This document shows, in pieces, positions 10,574 to 20,642 of a DNA stretch of 64,000 bases (the stretch's first letter is position 1; each line of letters opens with the position of its first letter). The notes below the pieces were generated by a model. The model saw only the letters and a program-made list of their open reading frames with translations, searched no databases and was not told the origin of the DNA. The DNA is from Agromyces hippuratus (GTDB lineage: Bacteria; Actinomycetota; Actinomycetes; Actinomycetales; Microbacteriaceae). A program made the translations under genes and the position numbers. Location of the stretch: positions 1,302,001 to 1,366,000 of the forward strand of contig NZ_JACCFI010000001.1 of NCBI RefSeq assembly GCF_013410355.1. The letters run 5' to 3'.

Positions 10574-11827
10574 GTGTCAGACCGCGATTGGCAGGCGCCC
10601 GGCGGTGCTCCCGTACCGCCGCAGGTTCCCGATGCCCCGGCCGCCGCCGGGTTCGACCCTGCGGCCTTCCCGCCGCCGACCGCCGCGGCGCCTCCGACAG
10701 CCGCGGTGCCCCCGACGTTCCCAGTGCCCCCGTCGTACGGCCCCCCACCGACTGCCGGCGCACCGCTCGGGTGGACGCCACCGCCCAAGCCCGGTCTCCT
10801 CCCGTTGCATCCGCTCGGGTTCGGAACGCTGCTGTGGGCGCCGTTCGCGGTGCTCCGGCGCAACCCCGCGGCGACGTTCGGCACCGGGCTCGTGGTGCAG
10901 CTGATCTCGGTGATCGCGACCGTCGCCGTCATCGCGCCGTTCATGGTCTTCGTCGTCACCCGGGTCGAGAGCGCGAGCAGCGACGCCGACGCCGACGCGC
11001 TCATGTCCGGCGCCGTCGGCGGCTTCCTGCTGCTCATGCTCGTGCCGATGCTGCTGTCGCTCGTCGCGAGCGCCTTCCTGCAGGGCGTCATGGTCGTCGA
11101 TGTCGCGAGCGGAACCCTCGGCGACCGACTCCGGTTCGGCGCCCTCTGGAAGGCCGCGGCGAAGCGCATCTGGCCGCTGCTCGGCTGGACGGCGATGGTC
11201 GCCGGCGCGATCGCGGTCGTGTTCGGCGCGCTCGTGCTGGCCATCGTGCTCGCGGCGCTCATCGGCCCGGCGGCACTCGTCGTCGCCGTGCTCATCGGGC
11301 TCCTCGCCGGTTTCGGCCTGCTCGTGCTGGGCGCGTGGCTCGGCACCAAGCTCTCGATCGTGCCGAGCATCATCGTGCTCGAGGGCGTCGGCATCCGCAC
11401 CGCGATGCGGCGTTCGTGGCAGCTGACCACCGGGTACTTCTGGCGCACGCTCGGCACGCTGCTCCTCGTCGGGGTCATCCTCTCCATCGCGTCGCAGATC
11501 GTCGTGCAGCCGGTCTCGCTCATCGGCACGATCCTCGCCGCGATCATCGACCCGACCGGCGCTGGCGCCGCCATCGCGATCACCGTCGTGACGATGGTCG
11601 TGACCCTCGTGCTCTCGCTCCTGATCGGAGCGATCACCGCGGTCGTGCAGGCCGCCCTCGTGGCCGTCATCTACATCGACCTGCGCATGCGCACCGAAGC
11701 CCTCGACCTCGAGCTCGTGCGGCACATCGAGCAGCGCGGAGCCGGCATGCCGGTGACCGACCCCTACCGTGCCCCGGCGGCCGCGGCGGCGCGTCCCGAC
11801 GCGTCCTCCGCTCCCGCATGGCCGTGA
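10574..11827 (+). CDS. Membrane protein with glycerophosphodiester-phosphodiesterase membrane domain (PF10110-like)
   Basis: 417 residues. The first 75 are Pro/Ala-rich and cytoplasmic; then GFGTLLWAPFAVLRRNPAATFG opens a domain of about six membrane segments resembling the membrane part of GlpQ-like phosphodiesterases, with no catalytic domain attached. It is usually annotated only as a membrane protein. The GTG at 10574 is chosen for the GGAAGGAG ribosome binding site 8-10 bases upstream. Its 3' end overlaps the DUF4129 gene by 10 bases, making it the first gene of the MoxR cluster and divergent from mtrA. Confidence 0.85.
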   Translation: MSDRDWQAPGGAPVPPQVPDAPAAAGFDPAAFPPPTAAAPPTAAVPPTFPVPPSYGPPPTAGAPLGWTPPPKPGLLPLHPLGFGTLLWAPFAVLRRNPAATFGTGLVVQLISVIATVAVIAPFMVFVVTRVESASSDADADALMSGAVGGFLLLMLVPMLLSLVASAFLQGVMVVDVASGTLGDRLRFGALWKAAAKRIWPLLGWTAMVAGAIAVVFGALVLAIVLAALIGPAALVVAVLIGLLAGFGLLVLGAWLGTKLSIVPSIIVLEGVGIRTAMRRSWQLTTGYFWRTLGTLLLVGVILSIASQIVVQPVSLIGTILAAIIDPTGAGAAIAITVVTMVVTLVLSLLIGAITAVVQAALVAVIYIDLRMRTEALDLELVRHIEQRGAGMPVTDPYRAPAAAAARPDASSAPAWP

Positions 11828-12507
11828 TCCTGCTGCGCGGCACCCCGCTCGACCCCGATGCGCCCGAGGCGCGTCGGTGGCTCGAAGACGAATTGACCGG
11901 ACCCGAGTACCAAGCGGCGAAGCCGAGCCCGTTCGACGTCGCGATGCAGGCGATCCGCGACTGGTTCTTCGGACTCTTCGACGGCGCCACCGGCCTGCCG
12001 GGCCCGGTGCTCACGCTGCTGCTGGTGCTGCTCGTCGCCGCAATCGTGGTCGTCGGCCTGCTCGTCTTCGGAGTGCCGCGACTCCGGCGTCGTCGTCGGG
12101 GTGAGGTGCCGCTGTTCGACGACCACGACCTGCGCGACCTCGACACCCTGCGACGGGCGGCGACCGCGGCGGCCGGCGCTGGCGACTGGCCCCTCGCGAT
12201 CGAGGAGCGGTTCCGCGCGCTCGTGCGCGGTCTCGTCGAGCGCGAGGTCGTCACCGTGCATCCCGGCACCACGGCGCGGGCGTTCGCGGATGCCGCGGCG
12301 TCGTCGTTCCCCGACCTGGCCGCCGAGCTGCGCGGTGCGGCGGGCGGGTTCGACGGCGTGCGCTACCTCGGCCGAGCCGGCTCGCCCGACGAGTACGCCC
12401 GGGTGACCGACCTCGAGCGGCGCGTCGCCGACGCGCGCCCGGCGGGGCGGGGCGACCACCGGGCATCCGCCGACGATGACCGCCGCACCCTCGAGGCTGC
12501 TCGATGA
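11818..12507 (+). CDS. DUF4129 domain membrane protein of the MoxR cluster
   Basis: 229 residues with one membrane segment near 62-85 (VLTLLLVLLVAAIVVVGLLVFG) followed by a cytoplasmic DUF4129 domain (LRRAATAAAGAGDWPLAIEE, then RTVHPGTTARAFAD-type helices). DUF4129 proteins accompany MoxR, DUF58 and DUF4350 genes and are thought to be part of a membrane complex served by MoxR; the biochemical role is unknown. It overlaps the previous gene by 10 bases and the next by 4 (ATGA). Confidence 0.9.
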   Translation: MAVILLRGTPLDPDAPEARRWLEDELTGPEYQAAKPSPFDVAMQAIRDWFFGLFDGATGLPGPVLTLLLVLLVAAIVVVGLLVFGVPRLRRRRRGEVPLFDDHDLRDLDTLRRAATAAAGAGDWPLAIEERFRALVRGLVEREVVTVHPGTTARAFADAAASSFPDLAAELRGAAGGFDGVRYLGRAGSPDEYARVTDLERRVADARPAGRGDHRASADDDRRTLEAAR

Positions 12508-13792
12508 CCGCGACGATCGAGACCCGGGACGCGGGTTCCGGGGCGCCGAAGACCGCAGGAGGCGGAGGCGCGACCGCGCCCGCGGTGACCCCCACGGTGC
12601 GGGCGTTCCTGAAGCGCCGCCGCGCTTGGCTCGTGATCGCCGCCGTGCTCGTGCTCGGCGCCCTCATCGTGATGGTGATCCAGGGCGGCGCGCGCACGCC
12701 GGGCTCGCCGCTCGCGGCCGACAATCCCGCCCCCGACGGAGCGAAGGCGCTCGTCGAGGTGCTCCGCGATCACGGGGTCGTCGTCACCGAGGCGCGCTCG
12801 TTCGACGCCGCGATCGACGCAGCCGACGGCACGGCGACCGTGCTGCTCTACGACGAGTACGCGATCCTCGACGAGCGCCGCCTGACGGAGCTCTCCGAGG
12901 CCGCCGACCGCCTCGTCGTGGTCGAGCCCGGGTTCACGGCCCTCGAGACACTCGCACCGGGCATCCGGTTCGCGGGCGCCGCAAGCGGTCCCCTCGACGA
13001 GGTCTCGTGCGACCTCGGTCCCGCCGAACGCGCCGGTTCGCTCTCCGACGGCCAGCGGCTGGTCACCGTCGACGACGAGGCTGCCGACGACGGCTGGCAG
13101 GGCTGCTTCCGCGACGGCGAGTTCGGCTTCGCGGTCGCGACCGGCCCGGCCCCGAGCGGTGCCGACCTCACGATCGTCGGGTCGACGAGCGTGTTCGCGA
13201 ACCAGACCATCACCGAGGCCGGCAACGCCGCACTCGCGATCGGGCTGACGGGCGCGACCGACGAACTCGTCTGGTACCTGCCCGGCCCCGGCGACGTCGA
13301 TGCCGCCGACGCCCCGACCCTGGCCGAGCTCACGCCGGGTTGGGTGAGCCCCGTGATGACGCTCGCGATCGTCGTCACCATCGTCGCGGGCATCTGGCAG
13401 GGTCGACGGTTCGGGCCGCTCGTCGTCGAGCGCCTCCCCGTGCACGTGCCCGCAGGTGAGACGAGCAGGGGTCGCGCCCGGCTCTACGCCCGCACGGCCT
13501 CCCGTACGCACGCACTCGATCAGCTCCGCATCGGCACGATCCTCCGCATCGCGCGCATGCTGCGACTGCCCCGTTCGGCCGGCGTCGACGAGGTCACCGA
13601 CGCCGCCGCGCGGGCGACCGGCCGTGACGGGGCATCCGTGCACCGGCTGCTCGTCGACGACCTGCCAGGCGACGACCGCGCGCTCGTCGACCTCGGTGCA
13701 CGGCTCGCGGACCTCGAAGCCGACGTGCAGCGTTCACTGGACCCGCGGAGCACCGCGAACCCCGATCGTGACGACCCCACAGGAAGGCGACC

Positions 13793-13796
<4 letters not shown>
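12504..13796 (+). CDS. DUF4350 domain membrane protein of the MoxR cluster
   Basis: 430 residues: a membrane anchor near 37-57 (WLVIAAVLVLGALIVMVI), an extracytoplasmic or periplasm-facing DUF4350 domain resembling a class I glutamine-amidotransferase-like fold without clear catalytic residues, a second membrane segment (MTLAIVVTIVAGIWQG, about 285-305), and a cytoplasmic tail. The topology suggests it links an external sensor or binding domain with the MoxR ATPase inside. ATGA overlaps on both sides show tight translational coupling. Confidence 0.9.
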
Positions 13797-14782
<986 letters not shown>

Positions 14783-14800
14783 GATGACCCGGATCCTCTG

Positions 14801-16138
14801 ATGGCACTGACCGGTCGGTTCGCCCTCCTCGTCGCGCTCGGCGTCGTTCCCGTCGTCCTCGCGGGCGCCGTCGGCGCGCCCGAGGCATGGCTCGCGCTCG
14901 TCGGCTGGCTCGTGCTGGTCGTGGGCGCTGGCGTGCTCGACCTCTCGCTCGCCGCCTCGCCGCGGCGGGTGGCGCTGCGCCGCGACCTGCCCGACCGGGT
15001 GCGGCTCGGCGAGCCGGTGACGGCGGTGCTGAGCGTCGAGAACCTGGGGCAGCGGATGCTCCGCGCCACCGTGCGCGACGGCTGGGAGCCGTCGGCCGGG
15101 GTCGCCGGCCGCAACCGCACCCCGCTTCGCGTTCCCCCGTTCGAACGACGTCGCATCACGCTCCAGCTCACGCCGTGGCGGCGCGGCGACCGACGCAGCG
15201 ACCAGGTCACGATCCGCTCGGCCGGCCCCCTCGGCCTCTGGTCGCGCCAGGCGACGCTCTCGGCACCCGGCCGCATCCGCGTGCTCCCGCCGTTCCACTC
15301 GCGGGTGCACCTGCCGTCGCGACTCACCCGCCTGCGCGAGCTCGACGGGCGAACGCCGCTCCTCATCCGCGGTCAGGGCACCGAGTTCGATTCGATCCGC
15401 GAGTACGTGCGCGGCGACGACGTGCGATCGATCGACTGGCGCGCCACGGCGAGGCACACCGACCCCGAGGTGCCCGGCGGCGCGCGTCTCATGGTGCGCA
15501 CCTGGCGTCCCGAGCGCGACCGGCGCATCGTGATCGTGACCGACACGTCGCGCACGGCAGCGGCCCGCATCGCCGACGAGCCCCGCCTCGACACCGCGTT
15601 CGAGGCGTCGCTCCTGCTGGCCGCGCTGGCCTCGCACGCCGGAGACAAGGTCGACTTCCTCGCGTGGGATCGTAGACTCCGCGGCCGCGTGCACGGAGCC
15701 AGCGGTCCGGCATTGCTCGCCCGCATGGTCGACACCATGGCGGGCATCGACGCCGAACTGATCGAGGCCGACTGGGCCGCCGTGCCGGCGCAGGTGCGTC
15801 GCATCACGAGTCGGCACGCGCTCGTCGTGCTGCTCACCGCCGCCGACTCCCCCGGCACCGCGCGCGGGCTCCTCTCGATGCTTCCGCAGCTGACCTCGCG
15901 GCACACCGTGGTCGTGGCGTCCGTCACGGATCCCGCGTTGCTCGAGTCCGCCCGTGCGCGCGACGACCTCGAACAGGTCTACGCCGCCGCCGCGGCCGAA
16001 CGGGGCCTCCTCGACGGCGAACGCGTCGGCGCCGCAGTGCGCCGCCTCGGCGGTCTCACCGTGACCGCCGCCCCGCAGGAACTCCCGCCGGCGCTCGCCG
16101 ACCTCTACCTCGAGCTGAAGGCCTCCGGCCGGCTCTGA
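14801..16138 (+). CDS. DUF58 domain protein, MoxR partner
   Basis: 445 residues with two N-terminal membrane segments (residues about 8-50) and a DUF58 region containing the signature YVRGDDVRSIDWRATARH, followed by a VWA-like metal-binding fold. DUF58 proteins pair with MoxR ATPases, probably as the recognised client or adaptor. It starts 18 bases after the moxR stop and closes the rightward five-gene operon. An aquaporin gene, not the expected SpoIIM/RDD pair, follows. Confidence 0.92.
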   Translation: MALTGRFALLVALGVVPVVLAGAVGAPEAWLALVGWLVLVVGAGVLDLSLAASPRRVALRRDLPDRVRLGEPVTAVLSVENLGQRMLRATVRDGWEPSAGVAGRNRTPLRVPPFERRRITLQLTPWRRGDRRSDQVTIRSAGPLGLWSRQATLSAPGRIRVLPPFHSRVHLPSRLTRLRELDGRTPLLIRGQGTEFDSIREYVRGDDVRSIDWRATARHTDPEVPGGARLMVRTWRPERDRRIVIVTDTSRTAAARIADEPRLDTAFEASLLLAALASHAGDKVDFLAWDRRLRGRVHGASGPALLARMVDTMAGIDAELIEADWAAVPAQVRRITSRHALVVLLTAADSPGTARGLLSMLPQLTSRHTVVVASVTDPALLESARARDDLEQVYAAAAAERGLLDGERVGAAVRRLGGLTVTAAPQELPPALADLYLELKASGRL

Positions 16139-16158
16139 CGGCATCGAGGGGTGACGTC

Positions 16159-16209
16159 GCGCGTCGGCGCATGTCGTGGCGCGTCGGCGTATTTCTCGGC
16201 GCGTCGGCG
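16159..16209 (+). repeat. Three 11-bp direct repeats at exact 20-bp spacing
   Basis: GCGCGTCGGCG is found at 16159-16169, 16179-16189 and 16199-16209. The regular two-helical-turn spacing upstream of the aquaporin suggests an array of protein-binding sites on one face of the helix; a degenerate tandem duplication is the alternative. Confidence 0.7.
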
Positions 16210-16282
16210 ATGCCCAGCGGATTCACAACATTCGCGCGCGGTTCCCGTACGGCGGGCTGAGCGGTCGATAGGTTCGCTTTCA

Positions 16283-16302
16283 GGCACCAGGGGGTTGGTG
16301 CC
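16283..16302 (+). promoter_or_regulatory. Small leader hairpin upstream of the aquaporin
   Basis: A 7-bp perfect stem (16283-16289 with 16296-16302, loop 6) ends 34 bases before the GTG start. It could stabilise or regulate the leader; no riboswitch class is recognised. Confidence 0.3.
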
Positions 16303-16336
16303 GATTCTGACTTGTCTCCCCTACGAAAGGACCAAC

Positions 16337-17092
16337 GTGTCTGACGCATCATCCGCCCTCGAGGCCCCCTCGACCGCGCAGAAGCTCACCGCCGAGTTCA
16401 TCGGCACCTTCATCCTCGTCTTCGGTGTCATCGGCACCGTGTTGTTCGCCGCCGGGTTCAACGGTGGAGAAGGCGGCTTGAACGTCGGCTTCCTCGGCGT
16501 CTCCCTGGCCCTCGGCCTCACGGTCGTCGTCGGCGCGTACGCGTTCGGCCCGGTCTCGGGCGGGCACTTCAACCCCGCCGTGAGCATCGGCCTCGCCGTC
16601 GCCGGCAAGTTCTCGTGGAAGGCGGTCGGCCCGTACATCGCGGTGCAGATCCTCGGCGGCATCCTGGCGACCACCGTGCTCCTCGGAATCCTCTCGGCCG
16701 GCCCGCTGTTCGACATCGCCAAGTTCACGGGCGCCTCGACCGGGTACGACGAGCTCTCCCCCGGCGGCTACGGCCTCGGCTCGGTCTTCCTCATCGAGAC
16801 CGTCGCGACGGCGATCTTCCTCTTCGTGATCCTCGGCGTCACGAGCACCCGCGCAGCCGTCGGCTTCGCCCCGCTCGCGATCGGCCTCACACTCACCCTG
16901 CTCGCGCTCATCGCGATCCCCGTGTCGAACGCCTCGTTCAACCCGGCCCGTTCGATCGCCACCGCGCTCTACGGCGGCGGCATCGCGTGGACCCAGCTCT
17001 GGGTGTCGATCGTGGCCCCGATCCTCGGTGCGGTGATCGCCGGTCTCATCTACAAGCTCGTCTTCGACCGCTCGAAGCAGCTCGCCGCGTAA
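16337..17092 (+). CDS. aqpZ: MIP family aquaporin (AqpZ-like)
   Basis: 251-residue, six-helix channel with both half-helix motifs: GGHFNPAVSIG (NPA at 79-81) and ASFNPARSIA (NPA at 202-204, followed by the selectivity-filter arginine). The short loops and length fit a water channel of the AqpZ type rather than a longer glycerol facilitator, though substrate cannot be proven from sequence. The GTG at 16337 is chosen for the GAAAGG ribosome binding site 7 bases upstream and because the mature N-terminus then fits the family. It interrupts the usual DUF58-SpoIIM-RDD order of MoxR clusters. A 21-bp hairpin follows. Confidence 0.92.
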   Translation: MSDASSALEAPSTAQKLTAEFIGTFILVFGVIGTVLFAAGFNGGEGGLNVGFLGVSLALGLTVVVGAYAFGPVSGGHFNPAVSIGLAVAGKFSWKAVGPYIAVQILGGILATTVLLGILSAGPLFDIAKFTGASTGYDELSPGGYGLGSVFLIETVATAIFLFVILGVTSTRAAVGFAPLAIGLTLTLLALIAIPVSNASFNPARSIATALYGGGIAWTQLWVSIVAPILGAVIAGLIYKLVFDRSKQLAA

Positions 17093-17099
17093 CCTCGCA

Positions 17100-17143
17100 G
17101 ACGACGATGGCGGATGTCCCACGGGACATCCGCCATCGTCGTC
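17100..17143. terminator. Perfect 21-bp hairpin, bidirectional terminator
   Basis: Arms 17100-17120 and 17123-17143 are exact reverse complements. It lies between the convergent aquaporin and SpoIIM-like genes and can serve both. Confidence 0.8.
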
Positions 17144-17169
17144 TCCGCAGGCTCGAGCGACGCGTCGGG

Positions 17170-18165
17170 TCAGCCCGCGACGATGCGCTGCGAACCTGCG
17201 TCGAACTCGACGAGGTCGCCCGTCTCGCCCGCACGACTCGCGCGGCCGCCGAGCACGAGCATGTAGGCGAGGAACCCGCCGAGTGCAGCGACGCCGATGC
17301 CGATCTTCACCGGCCAGGGCCAGGGCGCCGGCGTGACGAATCCCTCGATGATGCCCGACACGAAGAGGAAGAACACGAGGCCGATCGCGACGCTGAAGAG
17401 CGCGCGGGCGTCTTCGGCGAGGGCGACGCCTCGCGGCCGGGCGCCAGGTGCCACCCAGGCCCAGAAGATGCGGAGGCCGGCCGCCGCCGCGACGAAGACG
17501 CAGGTGAGCTCGAGCAGCCCGTGCGGGGCGATGTAGAGGAAGAACGTGTCGGCCTCGTCGTAGGCGAACATGACCGCCGCATTGACGCCGAGGTTCTGCG
17601 CGTTCTGCAGGATCACCCAGGGCACCCACACGCCGAGGATCCCGAAGGCCACGCACTGCGCCGCGATCCACGCGTTGTTCGTCCAGACCGCGCCAGCGAA
17701 CGACGCAGCGGGGTTCTCCGAGTAGTAGGCGACGAAGCCCTCCTCGGCGAGCTGGCGCAGCTCCTCCTCGCTGCCGAGCGCCGCGAGCACGCGCGGGTCG
17801 CCGCTGATCCACCACGCGTAGAGCGCGGCGACGACGACGGTGACGACGGCCACGGCGAGCGTCAGCCAGCGGAGTCGGTAGAGGGCGGCGGGCAGGCTCA
17901 CGACCGCGAATCGCGTGAACTGCCGCAGCGGGTTCTCGGGCGCACCGGTGAACGCCAGCCTGGCCCGCGCGAGCGTGACCGAGAGGCGGTCGCCGAGCGG
18001 CGTCGCACCCGCGGTCGTCTGCACGAGCGAGAGGTCGGATGCCGCGCTCTGATACCGCTCGACGAGCTCGTCGGCCTCGGCGCCGTCGAGCCTACGGCGG
18101 CGTGCGAGCGCGTCGAGCCGCTGCCAGTCGTCGTGACGGGCGGAGGCGAGCGCATCGAGGTCCAT
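17170..18165 (-). CDS. Stage II sporulation protein M-like membrane protein (DUF95)
   Basis: 331 residues; soluble N-terminal helical part (MDLDALASARHDDWQRLDAL), then five or so membrane segments with the family pattern NNAWIAAQCVAFGILGVW and HGLLELTCVFVAAAAG. SpoIIM homologues occur in non-sporulating actinobacteria as part of MoxR clusters, next to RDD proteins, and may assemble the envelope complex; no enzymatic role is proven here. The ATG at 18165 has TAGTAT (18174-18179, minus strand) only 8 bases upstream and no Shine-Dalgarno, so the transcript is probably leaderless. Confidence 0.9.
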   Translation of the reverse strand: MDLDALASARHDDWQRLDALARRRRLDGAEADELVERYQSAASDLSLVQTTAGATPLGDRLSVTLARARLAFTGAPENPLRQFTRFAVVSLPAALYRLRWLTLAVAVVTVVVAALYAWWISGDPRVLAALGSEEELRQLAEEGFVAYYSENPAASFAGAVWTNNAWIAAQCVAFGILGVWVPWVILQNAQNLGVNAAVMFAYDEADTFFLYIAPHGLLELTCVFVAAAAGLRIFWAWVAPGARPRGVALAEDARALFSVAIGLVFFLFVSGIIEGFVTPAPWPWPVKIGIGVAALGGFLAYMLVLGGRASRAGETGDLVEFDAGSQRIVAG

Positions 18166-18173
18166 CTGCTTGA

Positions 18174-18179
18174 ATACTA
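18174..18179 (-). promoter_or_regulatory. -10 element of a leaderless promoter for the SpoIIM-like gene
   Basis: TAGTAT on the minus strand, 8 bases before the ATG at 18165. The whole divergent spacer to the RDD gene is only 17 bases, so promoters for both genes must overlap it. Confidence 0.5.
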
Positions 18180-18182
18180 CCC

Positions 18183-19025
18183 ATGGCAGATGCCCCGGTC
18201 GTCGCACAGCACGTGAGCCGATTCGACGACGAGGGCGTCGTCACCGGCGAGGCCGTCACGCTCGACGTGCGGCCCGCGAGCGCCATCATCCGCGCCGGGG
18301 GCGCGATCATCGATGTGCTCGTCTCCGTGCTCCTGATCGTCGGCCTCCTCCTCGCCCTCTCCGGGCTCGGCATCGACCAGAAGGGCTTCCAGGCCATCCT
18401 GATCGCGGGCATCGTGACCTGCATCGTGGTCATCCCCACGACGGTCGAGACGGCGTCGCGCGGCCGCTCGCTCGGCAAGCTCGCGTTGGGGCTGCGGGTC
18501 GTGCGCGACGACGGCGGGGCGATCGGCTTGCGGCACGCGTTCATCCGCGCGCTCACCGGTGTCGTCGAGATCTACCTGACCTTCGGTGGTCTCGCCGTGC
18601 TCGTCGGTTTCCTGAATCCGTCGTCGAAGCGACTCGGCGACCTGCTCGCGGGAACCCACGGCCAGGTCGAGCGGGTGCCCAAGCTGCCGTCGACCGCATT
18701 CGGCGTGCCGCCCCAGCTCGTGTCGTGGGCCGCGATCGCCGACGTCGCTCGCCTGCCCGACCCGCTCGCACGACGGGTCGCCGCCTTCTTCACGAACGCC
18801 GCGCACCTCGTTCCCGAGAGCCGCGCGCGCGTGGCGGCCGTGCTCGCCGCCGAGGTGGCCCCGTTCGTCTCACCGCTGCCCGATGCGCCGCCCGAGCTCT
18901 TCCTCGCGGGCGTCGCGGCGCTCCGGCGCGAGCGCGATGCCGTCGCACTCTCCCTCGTGGACGCCCGGATGGCGTCGCTGGCGCCGGTGCTCACGGCGAC
19001 GCCGCCGGGCTTCCCCCAGCGCTGA
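18183..19025 (+). CDS. RDD family membrane protein
   Basis: 280 residues. The N-terminal third holds the RDD domain (RPASAIIRAGGAIIDVLVS, then TASRGRSLGKLALGLRVVRDDGG) with two or three membrane helices; the C-terminal 120 residues are a soluble, Ala/Leu/Arg-rich extension. RDD proteins are membrane proteins of uncertain, possibly transport-related role and are standard members of actinobacterial MoxR clusters. It is divergent from the SpoIIM-like gene with a 17-base spacer and convergent with ahcY. Confidence 0.9.
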   Translation: MADAPVVAQHVSRFDDEGVVTGEAVTLDVRPASAIIRAGGAIIDVLVSVLLIVGLLLALSGLGIDQKGFQAILIAGIVTCIVVIPTTVETASRGRSLGKLALGLRVVRDDGGAIGLRHAFIRALTGVVEIYLTFGGLAVLVGFLNPSSKRLGDLLAGTHGQVERVPKLPSTAFGVPPQLVSWAAIADVARLPDPLARRVAAFFTNAAHLVPESRARVAAVLAAEVAPFVSPLPDAPPELFLAGVAALRRERDAVALSLVDARMASLAPVLTATPPGFPQR

Positions 19026-19059
19026 GACGCCGGCACGACGGCACGCGACGGGTCGGATC

Positions 19060-19090
19060 CGACGGATGCCGCGAGCCGCGGCATCCGTCG
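19060..19090. terminator. 14-bp perfect hairpin built from inverted CGGATGCC motifs
   Basis: Arms 19060-19073 and 19077-19090, loop AGC. It lies between the convergent RDD and ahcY genes. Both arms contain the over-represented 8-mer discussed in the findings. Confidence 0.8.
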
Positions 19091-19096
19091 CTCGTC

Positions 19097-20578
19097 TCAG
19101 TAGCGGTAGTGGTCGACCTTGTACGGCCCCTCGACGGGCACGCCGATGTAGGCCGCCTGCTCGGGCGAGAGCTCGGTGAGCACGACGCCGAGCGCGTCGA
19201 GGTGCAGTCGCGCGACCTTCTCGTCGAGGTGCTTCGGCAGCACGTAGACGCCCACCGGGTACTGCTCGGGGCGGGTCCACAGCTCGATCTGGGCGAGCAC
19301 CTGGTTCGTGAACGAGTTCGACATGACGAACGACGGATGCCCCGTGGCGTTGCCGAGGTTCATGAGACGCCCCTCGGAGAGCACGAGGATCGAGCGCCCC
19401 GACGGCAGGCGCCACTCGTGCACCTGCGGCTTGATCTCGATGCGCTCGGCGCCCTCGAGCGACTCGAGCCCTGCCATGTCGATCTCGTTGTCGAAGTGGC
19501 CGACGTTCGCGACGATCGCGAGGTGCTTCATGGCGAGCATGTGGGCGGTGCGCACGACGTCCTTGTTGCCGGTGCAGGTGACGAAGATGTCGACTTCGCC
19601 GACGACGTCGTCGAGGCGGGCGACCTGGTAGCCGTCCATCGATGCCTGCAGCGCGCAGATCGGGTCGACCTCCGAGACGATGACGCGGGCGCCCTGACCG
19701 CGCAGGGCCTCCGCCGCACCCTTGCCGACATCGCCGTAGCCGACGACGAACGCGACCTTGCCGCCCATGAGCACGTCGGTGGCGCGGTTCAGGCCGTCGG
19801 GCAGCGAGTGGCGGATGCCGTACTTGTTGTCGAACTTCGACTTCGTGACCGAGTCGTTGACGTTGATGGCCGGGAAGAGCAGCTCTCCCTCGGCATGCAG
19901 CTCGTAGAGGCGGTGCACGCCCGTCGTGGTCTCCTCGGTGACGCCCTTGAGCTCCGCGGCGATGCGGGTCCAACGGTCGGCGCTCAGCTCGAGGCTCGCC
20001 CGCAGCGTGTCGAGCACGACGCGGTACTCGTGGCTCGCGTCATCCGTCGCCTCGGGAACGACGCCCGCAGCCTCGAACTCGCGGCCGCGGTGCACGAGCA
20101 GGGTCGCGTCGCCGCCGTCGTCGAGGATCATGTTGGGGCCGATCCACTCGGCGCCGGATGCCGCGGCCTCGGCCGACCAGTCGAAAATACGGTCGGTGCA
20201 CCACCAGTACTCCTCGAGCGTCTCGCCCTTCCAAGCGTAGACCGGCACACCCGCGGGCGCGTCGACGGTGCCCTCGGGGCCGACGACGATCGCGGCGGCC
20301 GCTTCGTCTTGCGTGGAGAAGATGTTGCAGCTGGCCCAGCGCACCTGTGCGCCGAGCGCGACGAGCGTCTCGATGAGCACGGCGGTCTGCACCGTCATGT
20401 GCAGGCTGCCGGCGATGCGAGCGCCCGCGAGGGGCTTCGACGCACCGAACTCGGCGCGGAGGGCCATGAGGCCCGGCATCTCGTTCTCGGCGAGCCGCAA
20501 CTGGTGCCGGCCGGCGTCGGCGAGTGAGAGGTCGGCGACCTTGAACGGGAGGGCGGTGGTCGCGGGCAGCGTGGTCAT
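19097..20578 (-). CDS. ahcY: Adenosylhomocysteinase
   Basis: NAD-dependent enzyme that splits S-adenosylhomocysteine to adenosine and homocysteine, closing the methyl cycle. The substrate region NVNDSVTKSKFDNKYG, the NAD-binding loop GYGDVGKGAAEALRGQG and the C-terminal KVDHYRY that reaches into the neighbouring subunit are all present. At 493 residues it carries the insertion typical of the actinobacterial/eukaryotic-type long form. In M. tuberculosis the orthologue Rv3248c lies close to mtrA, as here. It is convergent with the RDD gene and followed upstream by manB on the same strand, 64 bases away. Confidence 0.97.
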   Translation of the reverse strand: MTTLPATTALPFKVADLSLADAGRHQLRLAENEMPGLMALRAEFGASKPLAGARIAGSLHMTVQTAVLIETLVALGAQVRWASCNIFSTQDEAAAAIVVGPEGTVDAPAGVPVYAWKGETLEEYWWCTDRIFDWSAEAAASGAEWIGPNMILDDGGDATLLVHRGREFEAAGVVPEATDDASHEYRVVLDTLRASLELSADRWTRIAAELKGVTEETTTGVHRLYELHAEGELLFPAINVNDSVTKSKFDNKYGIRHSLPDGLNRATDVLMGGKVAFVVGYGDVGKGAAEALRGQGARVIVSEVDPICALQASMDGYQVARLDDVVGEVDIFVTCTGNKDVVRTAHMLAMKHLAIVANVGHFDNEIDMAGLESLEGAERIEIKPQVHEWRLPSGRSILVLSEGRLMNLGNATGHPSFVMSNSFTNQVLAQIELWTRPEQYPVGVYVLPKHLDEKVARLHLDALGVVLTELSPEQAAYIGVPVEGPYKVDHYRY

Positions 20579-20642
20579 ATGCCCATTCTGCCAGCTCGGC
20601 TCCGGCCGAACCTCCGCTTCACGGAGAGGGGTGCGATGCGGG

